Shown here piece by piece: positions 1 to 8,563 of a DNA stretch of 45,609 nt. This DNA comes from an uncultured Clostridia bacterium (GTDB taxonomy: Bacteria; Bacillota; Clostridia; Oscillospirales; Ruminococcaceae). The DNA lies in the NCBI GenBank assembly GCA_947588805.1, contig CANPYR010000016.1, positions 1 to 45,609 on the forward strand, written 5' to 3'. The notes under the pieces are model-generated. The model had not been told where the DNA came from and did no database searches. It saw only the letters and a program-made list of their open reading frames with translations. Each line of letters opens with the position of its first letter. Position 1 is the stretch's first letter. The position numbers and the translations under genes were made by a program.

Positions 1-518
<518 letters not shown>

Positions 519-567
519 TTACACGCGTTGTTCGCGTAAAATATTGCCAAAAATCAAGAAATTAAAA

Positions 568-591
568 TTAAATCTAAATTTAAATCTAAAT
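568..591. repeat. Two tandem copies of a 12-bp AT-rich repeat at the ilvN stop codon
   Basis: TTAAATCTAAAT occurs at 568-579 and again at 580-591, with a looser AT-rich extension on the lower-coordinate side. The ilvN stop codon (TAG on the minus strand, 586-588) lies inside the second copy, so the repeat forms the 3' edge of the gene and the ilvN-ilvC spacer. I see no hairpin or ribosome-site role for it. Confidence 0.8.
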
Positions 592-1089
592 TTCCATCTT
601 TGAGATGGTCGTAGCTCCGCGTTCGAGCGAAACGATACCCGTGCGGCAGATCTCGAGTATTGTGAAGTCGCGCATAAGATCGGTAAACGCGTCAAGCTCT
701 CTTGATGTGCCGGTAAGCCGCATGATAATGCTCTCACGGGTATAGTCGAGCGTCTTAGCGCCGAATGCCGAAGCTGCGTCTCTCACGTCCGCGCGGCTCT
801 CGGGATCGTTTTTGACCTTTATGAGCATAAGCTCACATGCGACCGATTCGGTTATATTCAGCTCCTTTATCGAGCATACGTCGGGGAGCTTATAGAGCTG
901 GTTTATGAGCTGCTTTTTATCGGTTTCGAGTCCCGAGGAGCTGACGGTGATTCTTGAAAGTCCCGGGGATTCGGTCTCGGAGACGGTGAGGGAGTTTATG
1001 TTGAAACGCCTGCGCCTGAACATGCTCGTTACGCGGTTCAGAACGCCGAACTGGTTTCTTACGAGTACCGCTATCGTGAAGTTATTCAT
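586..1089 (-). CDS. ilvN: Acetolactate synthase small (regulatory) subunit
   Basis: The regulatory subunit of acetohydroxyacid synthase binds the large subunit and confers valine feedback inhibition. The protein of about 167 residues starts MNNFTIAVLVRNQFGVLNRVTSMF, a classic N-terminal ACT domain. A second conserved half follows (ELMLIKVKNDPESRADV, then a C-terminal domain). I choose the ATG at 1089 because GGTGAG sits just upstream and this is the usual family start; in-frame GTG (1098) and TTG (1101) codons would add only 3-4 residues. The start overlaps the 3' end of ilvB (stop at 1082), which fits translational coupling of the two subunits. The gene could equally be labelled ilvH; the genome holds only this copy within view. 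Confidence 0.95.
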   Translation of the reverse strand: MNNFTIAVLVRNQFGVLNRVTSMFRRRRFNINSLTVSETESPGLSRITVSSSGLETDKKQLINQLYKLPDVCSIKELNITESVACELMLIKVKNDPESRADVRDAASAFGAKTLDYTRESIIMRLTGTSRELDAFTDLMRDFTILEICRTGIVSLERGATTISKMEI

Positions 1090-2758
1090 CGCTCTCACCA
1101 ACCTTTGTAATTATATCGTCCATCGACCCGCCCGGAGGGAGCATGGGAAGAACGAATTCGTCCTTATCTATCATGCACTCCACGACAAACGGCCCGTCGC
1201 AGTTGAACGCGAGCTCGAGCGCCTTGTCAAGCTCTTCAAGACTTGAAGCTCTCGCGCCGTTTGCTCCGAACGCCTTGGAAAGCGCGACAAAATCGGTCTT
1301 TCGGTCAAGAACGGTGTTTGAATAGTGCCGCCGGAAAAAGAGAGTCTGCCACTGGCGAACCATGCCTAAAACGCCGTTGTTCATAAGAAGTATCACGACC
1401 GGGATGCGATAAGTCACGGCAGTCGCGAGCTCGTTAAGGCACATCCCGAAGCCGCCGTCGCCCGTCACCAGGACCGAGCGCTCGTTAGTACCGATCGCCG
1501 CGCCCATCGCGGCTCCCATTCCGAAGCCCATGGTTCCGAGACCGCCCGAGGATATAAAGCGGCGCTTGGTCTTAAGCCTGATATTCTGCGCCGTCCACAT
1601 CTGATGCTGTCCCACGTCGGTAGCGACCGCGGTATTCTCGCCGAGAAACTTATTAAGTTCAAGTATCGCCGATCTCGGAGTAAGACCCGGGCGCGAGTCG
1701 GAGGTCCTTCGCTCTTCGGCCTTGAGACCTTCTACCGTTTTTCTCCATTCCGGGAGCTTTTTTTGATTCAGAAGCGGCAGGAGCCGCCCGAGCGTAAGCT
1801 TAAGATCCCCGCGCATAGAATGCGCCGCCGAGACCGTCTTATCAAGCTCCGCGCCGTCTACGTCGATGTGAACTATCTGAGCGTGAGTCGCGAATTTCGC
1901 ACGGTTTCCGGTAACTCTGTCGTTGAATCTGACTCCGAGCGCGATTATGCAGTCGGCCTTGTGCATGGCCATAGAGCTTGCGTAGTGACCGTGCATTCCC
2001 TGCATGCCCAAAAATCTCGGGTGATCGGTAGGGATCGCGGAGAGCCCCATCAGAGAACATCCTATCGGCGCGTCGAGTATCTCCGCAAGCTTTAAAAGCT
2101 CTTCCTCTGCGTCCGATGTGATCATCCCGCCGCCGAAATAGATAAACGGTCTTTGGGACATATTTATGCATTCCGCAGCGTCGCGTATTCTTATCTCCTT
2201 CGCGGCCTGACCGGGTTCCGGGATAACAGGCTCCTGCTCGGTGAATTCGCACTGCGCCACCTGGATATCCTTAGGAACGTCGATAAGAACGGGTCCGGGC
2301 CTTCCGGATGAAGCGAGTCTGAACGCTTCCCTTATGGTATCCGCAAGCTCCTCGACCGAGCCGACGACGTAGTTATGCTTGGTTATAGGGAGCGTAATAC
2401 CGGTTATATCTATCTCCTGGAAGGAGTCGGTGCCGAGCTGAGTAGTCGGGACGTTTCCGGTTATCGCGACCATAGGCACCGAGTCAAGATAAGCAGTAGC
2501 TATCCCGGTGACGAGATTTGTAGCGCCGGGTCCCGAGGTGGCGATCACAACGCCGGGTCTTCCGGTAGCTCTTGCGTATCCGTCGGCGGCATGAGCCGCA
2601 CCCTGCTCGTGAGCGGTGAGGATATGAGTAATCTCGTCGCGGTATTTATACAGAGAATCGTATACGTTAATTATCTGTCCTCCCGGGTAGCCGAAAACAG
2701 TCGTTGCTCCCTGTTCGATAAGAGTGCGGACGATTATGTCTGCGCCTGAAAGTTTCAA
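1082..2758 (-). CDS. ilvB: Acetolactate synthase large (catalytic) subunit
   Basis: This thiamine diphosphate and FAD-binding enzyme condenses pyruvate with pyruvate or 2-oxobutyrate, the first common step to the branched-chain amino acids. About 558 residues are seen. The N-terminal ThDP domain holds the catalytic glutamate in TAHEQGAAHAADGYAR (near residue 51). The C-terminal half holds the ThDP-binding GDGGFGMCLNE...MNNGVLG motif. Length is normal. No ATG is available; the TTG at 2758 gives the family start MKLSGADIIV and lies about 10 bases from AAAGGGA, whereas the TTG at 2767 would be almost on top of that site. It follows leuB in the same operon and is coupled to ilvN. Confidence 0.97.
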   Translation of the reverse strand: MKLSGADIIVRTLIEQGATTVFGYPGGQIINVYDSLYKYRDEITHILTAHEQGAAHAADGYARATGRPGVVIATSGPGATNLVTGIATAYLDSVPMVAITGNVPTTQLGTDSFQEIDITGITLPITKHNYVVGSVEELADTIREAFRLASSGRPGPVLIDVPKDIQVAQCEFTEQEPVIPEPGQAAKEIRIRDAAECINMSQRPFIYFGGGMITSDAEEELLKLAEILDAPIGCSLMGLSAIPTDHPRFLGMQGMHGHYASSMAMHKADCIIALGVRFNDRVTGNRAKFATHAQIVHIDVDGAELDKTVSAAHSMRGDLKLTLGRLLPLLNQKKLPEWRKTVEGLKAEERRTSDSRPGLTPRSAILELNKFLGENTAVATDVGQHQMWTAQNIRLKTKRRFISSGGLGTMGFGMGAAMGAAIGTNERSVLVTGDGGFGMCLNELATAVTYRIPVVILLMNNGVLGMVRQWQTLFFRRHYSNTVLDRKTDFVALSKAFGANGARASSLEELDKALELAFNCDGPFVVECMIDKDEFVLPMLPPGGSMDDIITKVGESDE

Positions 2759-2805
2759 GTTTATCAATCCCTTTTTACAATAAATATTTATATTTTATAT
2801 CTATT

Positions 2806-3876
2806 TTATATCGCCTGAGCGATAAGGCTTCCCATTTCCGCGCAGCCTACCCGCTTCATGCCCTCCTGCATAATATCGCCGGTTCTGTAGCCGTCTGAGA
2901 GGACCTTATTTACCGCGGCTTCAATGCTGTCGGCTTCCTTGGGCATATCGAAGCTGAATCTCAGCATCATCGCAGCCGATAGAACGGTTCCTATCGGGTT
3001 CGCCTTATCCTGTCCCGCGATATCGGGAGCGGAGCCGTGAATAGGCTCGTACAGGCCGTTCGAGCCGGCTCCCAAGGAAGATGACGGGATCATTCCTATG
3101 GAACCCGTTATCATCGAAGCTTCGTCGGAGAGTATATCCCCGAACATATTCTCGGTGACGATAACGTCGAACTGCGCGGGATTTTTGACTATCTGCATGG
3201 CGCAGTTATCTACGAGCATATCCGTAAGCTCAACGTCGGGATATTCCTCGGCGAGCCTGTGGATAACCGCCTTCCAAAGGCGCGAGGTATCCAAAACGTT
3301 AGATTTTTCGACCGAGCAGAGCTTCTTTCTTCTCTTTCTTGCAGTCTCAAAGCCTATTCTTCCTATTCTTTCTATCTCCGATTCGGAGTACTTCATAACG
3401 TCCTCCGAGACCTTTTCGCCGCCCTGTTCGTAGGTCTTATGCTCACCGAAGTATACGCCGCCGATAAGCTCTCTTACGATTATGAAATCTATTCCCTTTT
3501 CAACTATCTCCGGCTTCAGCGGCGAAGCGGAGGCAAGCTGCGGCCAGATCTTCGCGGGGCGGTTGTTAGAGTATACTCCCATCCCGGCTCTTATTCTTAA
3601 AAGTCCCTTTTCGGGTCTTAGGTTTCCCGGAACCGAATCCCACTTCGGGCCGCCTACCGCGCCCAAAAGAACGCTGTCGGCCGAAAGGCACTTGTCAAGC
3701 TCATGCTGAGGAAGCGGGTCGCCGTATTTATCGATAGCGCAGCCGCCCATGTCGGCGTTTATATATTCAAAAGTGTGACCGAATTTTTCGGCGACCTTAT
3801 CAAGGACCTTTATCGCTTCGTTCACGATCTCGGGACCTATTCCGTCGCCGCGTATAACGGCAATTTTCTTGTTCAT
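2806..3876 (-). CDS. leuB: 3-isopropylmalate dehydrogenase
   Basis: The enzyme oxidatively decarboxylates 3-isopropylmalate to 2-oxoisocaproate using NAD+, the third step of leucine synthesis. The 356-residue product has the normal length. Visible motifs are IRGDGIGPEIVNEA at the N-terminus, the substrate region RELIGGVYFGE, and the metal-binding C-terminal signature ENMFGDILSDEASMITGSIG. It lies 21 bp downstream of leuD and upstream of ilvB in one transcription unit. Isocitrate and tartrate dehydrogenases share the fold, but the RELIGGVYFGE loop and the leuACD neighbours settle the substrate. Confidence 0.97.
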   Translation of the reverse strand: MNKKIAVIRGDGIGPEIVNEAIKVLDKVAEKFGHTFEYINADMGGCAIDKYGDPLPQHELDKCLSADSVLLGAVGGPKWDSVPGNLRPEKGLLRIRAGMGVYSNNRPAKIWPQLASASPLKPEIVEKGIDFIIVRELIGGVYFGEHKTYEQGGEKVSEDVMKYSESEIERIGRIGFETARKRRKKLCSVEKSNVLDTSRLWKAVIHRLAEEYPDVELTDMLVDNCAMQIVKNPAQFDVIVTENMFGDILSDEASMITGSIGMIPSSSLGAGSNGLYEPIHGSAPDIAGQDKANPIGTVLSAAMMLRFSFDMPKEADSIEAAVNKVLSDGYRTGDIMQEGMKRVGCAEMGSLIAQAI

Positions 3877-3897
3877 ATCTCTCTCGTCCTTTATTAT

Positions 3898-4380
3898 TTA
3901 TTTTTTAAGCGATTTCAACAGCCCGCCGGCCTTGATTATGTTCTGGATAAATTCCGGGAATGGCTCGGCCTTATAGGTTTTTCCGGTGGTAAGATCGCTT
4001 ATTATCCCGGTATCGAAGTCTACGCTTACCTCGTCCCCGGCGTTAATCTCCTCGGCGGCGGTCTCGCATTCAAGAATCGGCAGACCGATATTTATCGCGT
4101 TTCTGTAGAAGATCCTCGCGAAGCTCTTAGCGATCACGCAGCCCGTGCCGCAGGTCTTGATAACGAGCGGGGCGTGTTCTCTTGACGAGCCGCAGCCGAA
4201 ATTCCAGCCCGCGACCATAACGTCGCCCTTGCTCACTTTTTTGACGTACTCCGAGTCGATATCCTCCATGCAGTGCTTTGAAAGCTCCTGAGCGTCCGAG
4301 GTGTTCAGGTAGCGAGCGGGGATTATAACGTCGGTATCTACGTTGTCGGGATATTTAAATACTTTTCCTTGCGTATTCAT
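3898..4380 (-). CDS. leuD: 3-isopropylmalate dehydratase small subunit
   Basis: The small subunit of isopropylmalate isomerase pairs with LeuC to interconvert 2- and 3-isopropylmalate. The protein has 160 residues, starting [25 protein letters not shown], with the swivel-domain motif [15 protein letters not shown] in the middle. The frame stays open upstream to 4488 inside leuC. The ATG at 4380 is preferred because the very strong ribosome site AAGGAGGA lies at the end of leuC and because this is the standard start. Only one base separates it from the leuC stop, so the subunits are probably translated in step. The length matches the archaeal/clostridial short LeuD type. Confidence 0.97.
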   Translation of the reverse strand: MNTQGKVFKYPDNVDTDVIIPARYLNTSDAQELSKHCMEDIDSEYVKKVSKGDVMVAGWNFGCGSSREHAPLVIKTCGTGCVIAKSFARIFYRNAINIGLPILECETAAEEINAGDEVSVDFDTGIISDLTTGKTYKAEPFPEFIQNIIKAGGLLKSLKK

Positions 4381-4381
4381 C

Positions 4382-5641
4382 TTAATCCTCCTTCGGCGCC
4401 GTGATATAGCCGGTAAGAGCCGAGCTTGCAGCGGTGGCGGGGCTTGCGAGATAGACCTCTGATTTAACGTGCCCCATTCTTCCGACAAAGTTTCTGTTTG
4501 TCGTTGCGATACATCTTTCGCCCTCGGCTAAGATCCCCATATATCCTCCGAGACAGGGCCCGCAGGTCGGCGTGGAGACCACGGCTCCCGCGTCTATGAA
4601 GGCGGTGATATATCCGCGCTCTATGCATTCTTTATAGATAGCCATCGTGGCGGGGATGATTATGCACCTCACTCCGTCGGCGACTTTTTTTCCGTTAAGA
4701 ATCTTATACGAGGCTTCCATGTCCTCAATTCTTCCGTTGGTGCAGCTTCCGATTACGACCTGATCTATCTTTATATCCGAAAGCTCGCTCGCGGGCTTTG
4801 TATTCTCCGGCAGGTGAGGGCAGGATACGGTGGGGACGATCTTTGAAAGATCTATCTCCACTACTTTTTCGTACTCCGCGTCGGGATCCGCCTTGAATTC
4901 TACCGGCTCGCGCTCGGTTCTGCCGCTCAGGTAGGCTCTTGTTACGTCGTCTACCGGGAAGATACCGTTTTTAGCTCCGGCTTCTATCGCCATGTTGCAT
5001 ATGCAGAGCCTGTCGTCCATCGAAAGGGATTTAACGCCGTCTCCGGTGAATTCCATGCTCTTATAAAGAGCGCCGTCTACGCCTATCATGCCGATAATAG
5101 TTAAGATAACGTCCTTACCGGAGCAGCACTTCGGAAGGCTGTTTTTAAGCTCGAATCTTATAGCCGCGGGGACCTTGAACCATGCGGTACCGGTAGCCAT
5201 TCCCGCCGCCATATCTGTAGAGCCGACTCCGGTCGAGAACGCTCCGACAGCTCCGTAGGTGCAGGTATGGCTGTCTGCGCCTATTATGCAGTCGCCGGCT
5301 GTGACGACTCCCTGTTCGGGCAAGAGCGCATGCTCGATACCCATTTTTCCGACGTCGTAGAAGTGGCTCACGCAGTGCGCGCAGGCAAATTCGCGGCACT
5401 GTTTGGACTGCTCCGCGGCTTTTATATCCTTGTTCGGGACGAAGTGATCCAAAACGATAGCTATTCTGTCCTTATCGAATACGCAGTCGAATCCGGCTTT
5501 ATTAAACTCGTTGACCGCGACGGGGGTGGTTATGTCGTTTCCCAAGACGAGATCAAGCTTTGCGGAGATGAGCTGTCCCGCCTTGACGGATTCGAGACCT
5601 GCGTGCGCCGCAAGGATCTTCTGAGTCATAGTCATTCCCAT
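4382..5641 (-). CDS. leuC: 3-isopropylmalate dehydratase large subunit
   Basis: This aconitase-superfamily 4Fe-4S protein carries the catalytic centre of isopropylmalate isomerase. It has 419 residues, the length of the archaeal/clostridial (HacA-like) LeuC class rather than the 465-residue proteobacterial class. Visible motifs are [23 protein letters not shown], the cluster-binding GSCTNGR near residue 296 and CGPCLGG near residue 358. The start MGMTMTQKI offers three closely spaced ATGs; the first (5641) has GGAG about 10 bases upstream. It sits 27 bp after leuA and abuts leuD. Confidence 0.96.
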   Translation of the reverse strand: MGMTMTQKILAAHAGLESVKAGQLISAKLDLVLGNDITTPVAVNEFNKAGFDCVFDKDRIAIVLDHFVPNKDIKAAEQSKQCREFACAHCVSHFYDVGKMGIEHALLPEQGVVTAGDCIIGADSHTCTYGAVGAFSTGVGSTDMAAGMATGTAWFKVPAAIRFELKNSLPKCCSGKDVILTIIGMIGVDGALYKSMEFTGDGVKSLSMDDRLCICNMAIEAGAKNGIFPVDDVTRAYLSGRTEREPVEFKADPDAEYEKVVEIDLSKIVPTVSCPHLPENTKPASELSDIKIDQVVIGSCTNGRIEDMEASYKILNGKKVADGVRCIIIPATMAIYKECIERGYITAFIDAGAVVSTPTCGPCLGGYMGILAEGERCIATTNRNFVGRMGHVKSEVYLASPATAASSALTGYITAPKED

Positions 5642-5667
5642 TTTTTAACTCGCTCCTTTATTTCTGA

Positions 5668-7332
5668 TTATTTTTTGGAATTGTTATAAGCGCTGACAAG
5701 AGCGTATGCGGAAGCTCTTATTATATCGGTGTGATATCCCGCTCCCCAGCAGAGCTCGCCGCTCGGGGTGCGGATCCCTATGTAAGCGATAGCTTCTGAC
5801 TGCGACGCCTGATTCATAAGGCTGTGCTCGGTATATACCTCAAGAGTATAGCTGTCGCCGGTGAGGGATTTTAGGGCGTTGGATACCGCGTCGATAGAGC
5901 CGTTGCCCTTTGAGGATATTCTGATCTCGCTCCCGTTATAGTCGAAGAGTATATCCGCGTCTACGCCGTCCGGGTGTTCGGAGAACTGCATTTTCTGTAT
6001 GCAGACCGGTTCGACGATCCTGAAATAATTCCGTCGGAAGATCTCAAGAATCTCATCCGGTTTAAGCTCTCTGTGCTCGTGGTCGGAAATTCCCTTGCAG
6101 ATGTAAGAGAAGTGCTCGCGCATCTTCGGGGGGAGATTATAGCCGTAGGTATGCTCTAAAAGATAGCCTATGCCGCCCTTGCCGCTCTGAGAATTGACCC
6201 TGATAACGTCCGCGTCGTAGGTGCGGTTTATATCCGTCGGGTCTATCGGGATATAAGGCGTGGTCCACTGCTCGAGATTTTTCTCTTCGCGCCACTTCAT
6301 TCCCTTAGCTATAGCGTCCTGATGGCTTCCCGAGAACGCGGCGAATACCAAAGCTCCCGCGTAAGGGGTGCGCTCGTGGACTCTCATGCCGGTGCAGGTC
6401 TCGTAAACCTTCGCTATCTCCGGCATATCCGAAAAATCAAGCTTCGGGTCCACGCCGTGGGAATACATATTCATAGCGAGCGTGATTATATCGACGTTGC
6501 CCGTTCTTTCGCCGTTTCCGAAGAGGGTGCCCTCGACTCTGTCGGCTCCCGCCAAGAGAGCAAGCTCGGTATCGGCGACTCCGGTGCCGCGGTCGTTATG
6601 GGGGTGAAGAGAAAGCGTGACGTATTCGCGGTATTTAAGATTTTTGCTCATGTATTCGATCTGAGAAGCGTAGATATGCGGAAGGCTCATTTCGACCGTC
6701 ACCGGGAGGTTGATGATGACGTTATTATCCGGCCCCGGCTCCAAAATATCGAGCACGGCGTTGCATACTTCCAGAGAATATTCGGGTTCCGCTCCGGTGA
6801 AGCTCTCGGGGGAATATTCAAAGCGGAAGTTCCCGTCATACTCCGCGGCGAGCTTTTTAACAAGCTCCGCGCCGTCGGTAGCGATCTTTTTTATCTCGTC
6901 CTTTGATTTTCTGAAAACCTGCTCGCGCTGAGCGACGCTAACGGAGTTATAGAAGTGAACGATAGCGGACGGCGCGCCCTTTACGGCTTCAAAAGTCTTT
7001 CTGATGATATGCTCGCGGCACTGAGTAAGGACCTGAACGGTAACGTCCTTCGGGATAAGATCCTGTTCGATAAGCGCGCGCAGGAAGTCATACTCGGTTT
7101 CGGAAGCCGCGGGAAATCCGACTTCGATCTCCTTGAAGCCTATCTGCAAGAGGAGCTTATAGAATTTAAGCTTCTGGTCAAAGCTCATCGGGATCACAAG
7201 GGACTGATTTCCGTCGCGAAGGTCTACCGAGCACCACTGCGGAGCTTTTTCGATCCTTTCCTTTTTAACCCAGTCGTAGGTCGTTTCCGGCGGCAGATAA
7301 TAGCCGGGCGAATACTTCTTGAAGTTCATCAT
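5668..7332 (-). CDS. leuA: 2-isopropylmalate synthase, long LeuA2 type
   Basis: The enzyme condenses acetyl-CoA with 2-oxoisovalerate, the committed step of leucine synthesis. The 554-residue protein begins MMNFKKYSPGYYLPP, typical of the LeuA2 class (about 550-560 residues). The TIM-barrel catalytic domain shows SVDLRDGNQSL and the metal-binding SLHPHNDRGTG. The C-terminal LeuA dimer/regulatory domain with GNGSIDAVSNAL near residue 480 normally gives leucine feedback inhibition. AGGAGAAG precedes the ATG. As first gene of the operon it lies directly behind the T-box leader, consistent with leucine being the sensed amino acid. Confidence 0.96.
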   Translation of the reverse strand: MMNFKKYSPGYYLPPETTYDWVKKERIEKAPQWCSVDLRDGNQSLVIPMSFDQKLKFYKLLLQIGFKEIEVGFPAASETEYDFLRALIEQDLIPKDVTVQVLTQCREHIIRKTFEAVKGAPSAIVHFYNSVSVAQREQVFRKSKDEIKKIATDGAELVKKLAAEYDGNFRFEYSPESFTGAEPEYSLEVCNAVLDILEPGPDNNVIINLPVTVEMSLPHIYASQIEYMSKNLKYREYVTLSLHPHNDRGTGVADTELALLAGADRVEGTLFGNGERTGNVDIITLAMNMYSHGVDPKLDFSDMPEIAKVYETCTGMRVHERTPYAGALVFAAFSGSHQDAIAKGMKWREEKNLEQWTTPYIPIDPTDINRTYDADVIRVNSQSGKGGIGYLLEHTYGYNLPPKMREHFSYICKGISDHEHRELKPDEILEIFRRNYFRIVEPVCIQKMQFSEHPDGVDADILFDYNGSEIRISSKGNGSIDAVSNALKSLTGDSYTLEVYTEHSLMNQASQSEAIAYIGIRTPSGELCWGAGYHTDIIRASAYALVSAYNNSKK

Positions 7333-7394
7333 TTTTGTTCTTCTCCTGTTATAAAAAGTATTTTTTCGGAATTTTGAAGCCCCTTTGAAAAATC

Positions 7395-7675
7395 CCGGCG
7401 CAGGTATAAAAAATCCGCCCCAAAGGTTTTTCTTTGAGACGGGTGCAGATATTTTACACTCGCGGTACCACTCAAATTGCGGAAAAATCCGCCTCTCTTG
7501 GAATCCAACAATTCCTATGCGCTAACGCGGCAGTCACGGATCGTCCTACTTACCGTAAAACGGGTTCAGACAGTCGGCTCGGAAGCGAGGGGCGTCAGGA
7601 GGAGTCCCGCCGATTTTCACCAACCATCGGCTCTCTGGACGGACGCAACCTTTGCCTTCTTCGTCATCGCTTTTA
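7395..7675 (-). promoter_or_regulatory. T-box leader of the leu-ilv operon (probably leucine tRNA-sensing)
   Basis: A T-box riboswitch binds uncharged tRNA and prevents transcription termination. On the minus strand the stem I apical region reads AGAGAGCCGATGGTTGGTG, the usual AGAGA plus GNUG-type module. The T-box core TGAGTGGTACCGCG is at 7461-7474. A terminator hairpin follows at 7415-7442. The specifier region contains two overlapping CTC leucine codons at 7599-7604. The order stem I, T-box, terminator, leuA is canonical. The exact specifier register is inferred because the specifier loop here is not textbook. Confidence 0.93.
7408..7442 (-). terminator. Attenuator terminator of the T-box leader
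   Basis: On the minus strand CCGTCTCAAAG (7432-7442) pairs with CTTTGGGGCGG (7415-7425) over an AAAAAC loop, 11 bp including G-U pairs, and is followed by ATTTTTTA. It lies just 3' of the T-box core, so antiterminator formation by that core would compete with it. Confidence 0.9.
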
Positions 7676-7688
7676 ATAAGACAACAAT

Positions 7689-7717
7689 ATTATAATATAG
7701 AGAAAGGTATTTGTCAA
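7689..7717 (-). promoter_or_regulatory. Promoter of the leu-ilv operon
   Basis: A perfect TTGACA (minus strand, 7712-7717) and a perfect TATAAT (7689-7694) are separated by 17 bp. Transcription would begin near 7682, giving a leader of about 350 nt that contains the whole T-box. No other promoter of this quality is visible within the operon. Confidence 0.93.
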
Positions 7718-7810
7718 CCGTTGAATTTTACAATTATTTTTCGCAATATGCGGATAATTTAAGCAAAACGCAAACGGAAAGGGGTCTATGATTCATAGAC
7801 TGCGATTTTC

Positions 7811-7839
7811 TTGACATAAGGGTTCGAGGTTGATATACT
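7811..7839 (+). promoter_or_regulatory. Promoter of the XRE regulator gene
   Basis: TTGACA at 7811-7816 and TATACT at 7834-7839 are 17 bp apart. The ribosome site GCGGAGG follows at 7857-7863, nine bases before the ATG. The promoter diverges from that of the leu-ilv operon about 100 bp away. Confidence 0.88.
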
Positions 7840-7871
7840 GAAAGCAAATCAATTTTGCGGAGGATAACGAC

Positions 7872-8444
7872 ATGGACTCAATAAAATTCGGTAACTTTGT
7901 CGCCGAAAGGCGGCGCGAGCTCGGTCTGACTCAGAATCAGCTCGCTCAAAGACTCTCCGTCACCAACAAGGCCGTAAGTCGCTGGGAGACCGGCTCGGGA
8001 TTTCCTGACATCACTCTTCTTGAACCTCTTGCGGACGCGCTCGGCGTTTCGGTCGTCGAGCTTATGCATTCTAAACGTCTCGATCTTGATTCCGAAACGG
8101 AAAAGGCCGCGGACAAGGCCGTTAGCGACGCTATTGAGCTTGCGGCTATGAAAAACGCTCAGCGTGAATTCATCGTCGCGGTCGTTCTTCTTTCAATCGT
8201 CGCGGCGGCGGTTATCGCTCTCGGATTCTATTTTCCGAGCGCGCCTACGGTCTGGACCTTGCCTTTTGTTTTTTGTCTTACTTCCGGGACCGGGTGCCTT
8301 ATAAACGCGCTCAGGAAGCGTTCCAAAGGACTTCCCACGGCGCTTTGGTTCACGGTTTCGGGGATATTGCTTACGATAGTCGTAATCCAGACGACGGTGC
8401 TGACATGGCTGGCTATTTTCGCTGCGGAGGGGTGGCTGAAATAG
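7872..8444 (+). CDS. XRE-family HTH regulator with C-terminal membrane segments
   Basis: This 190-residue protein has an N-terminal helix-turn-helix of the Cro/CI type (about residues 7-62: ERRRELGLTQNQLAQRLSVT...AVSRWETGSGFPD). A short polar linker follows, then three hydrophobic stretches (about 100-120, 126-142 and 157-180) that should be membrane segments. Membrane-tethered XRE regulators of this layout are common in Clostridia, but their targets are mostly unknown. It is a single gene behind its own promoter, between two leftward operons. I infer transcriptional regulation and cannot name the regulon or signal. Confidence 0.85.
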   Translation: MDSIKFGNFVAERRRELGLTQNQLAQRLSVTNKAVSRWETGSGFPDITLLEPLADALGVSVVELMHSKRLDLDSETEKAADKAVSDAIELAAMKNAQREFIVAVVLLSIVAAAVIALGFYFPSAPTVWTLPFVFCLTSGTGCLINALRKRSKGLPTALWFTVSGILLTIVVIQTTVLTWLAIFAAEGWLK

Positions 8445-8478
8445 AGGACAGATTTTCAGAGATCAGAGAGACAGAAGA
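8444..8478 (+). repeat. Heptad-periodic array, TCAGANN flavour (site 1)
   Basis: Directly after the XRE stop codon the sequence reads GAGGACA, GATTTTC, AGAGATC, AGAGAGA, CAGAAGA in 7-base steps. The array is degenerate, but the AGA positions stay in register. It is one of about ten such sites in the window. Confidence 0.55.
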
Positions 8479-8491
8479 GTAATAAGTAAAA

Positions 8492-8516
8492 AGCGGCGGC
8501 GGGATTTGCCGCCGCT
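8492..8516 (-). terminator. Terminator between the XRE gene and the glycosidase operon
   Basis: AGCGGCGGC (8492-8500) and GCCGCCGCT (8508-8516) form a perfect 9-bp GC stem with a seven-base loop. On the minus strand it is followed by TTTTTACTT, so it best serves the leftward GH127-GH97 operon and may also stop the rightward gene. Confidence 0.85.
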
Positions 8517-8521
8517 GATCT

Positions 8522-8563
8522 TTAATCCTTAATCCTTAATTCTTAACCCCTAATCCTTTACCC
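8522..8563 (+). repeat. Heptad-periodic array, TTAATCC variant (site 2)
   Basis: Six consecutive 7-mers, TTAATCC, TTAATCC, TTAATTC, TTAACCC, CTAATCC, TTTACCC, run from just after the terminator hairpin into the 3' end of the GH97 gene. The GH97 stop codon (8550-8552) and its last codons lie within the array. Confidence 0.85.

Noticed and set aside
905-1246. Plus-strand frame of 113 codons across ilvN and ilvB
   Set aside because: It is the antisense shadow of two certain genes, has no ribosome site and no protein-like composition.
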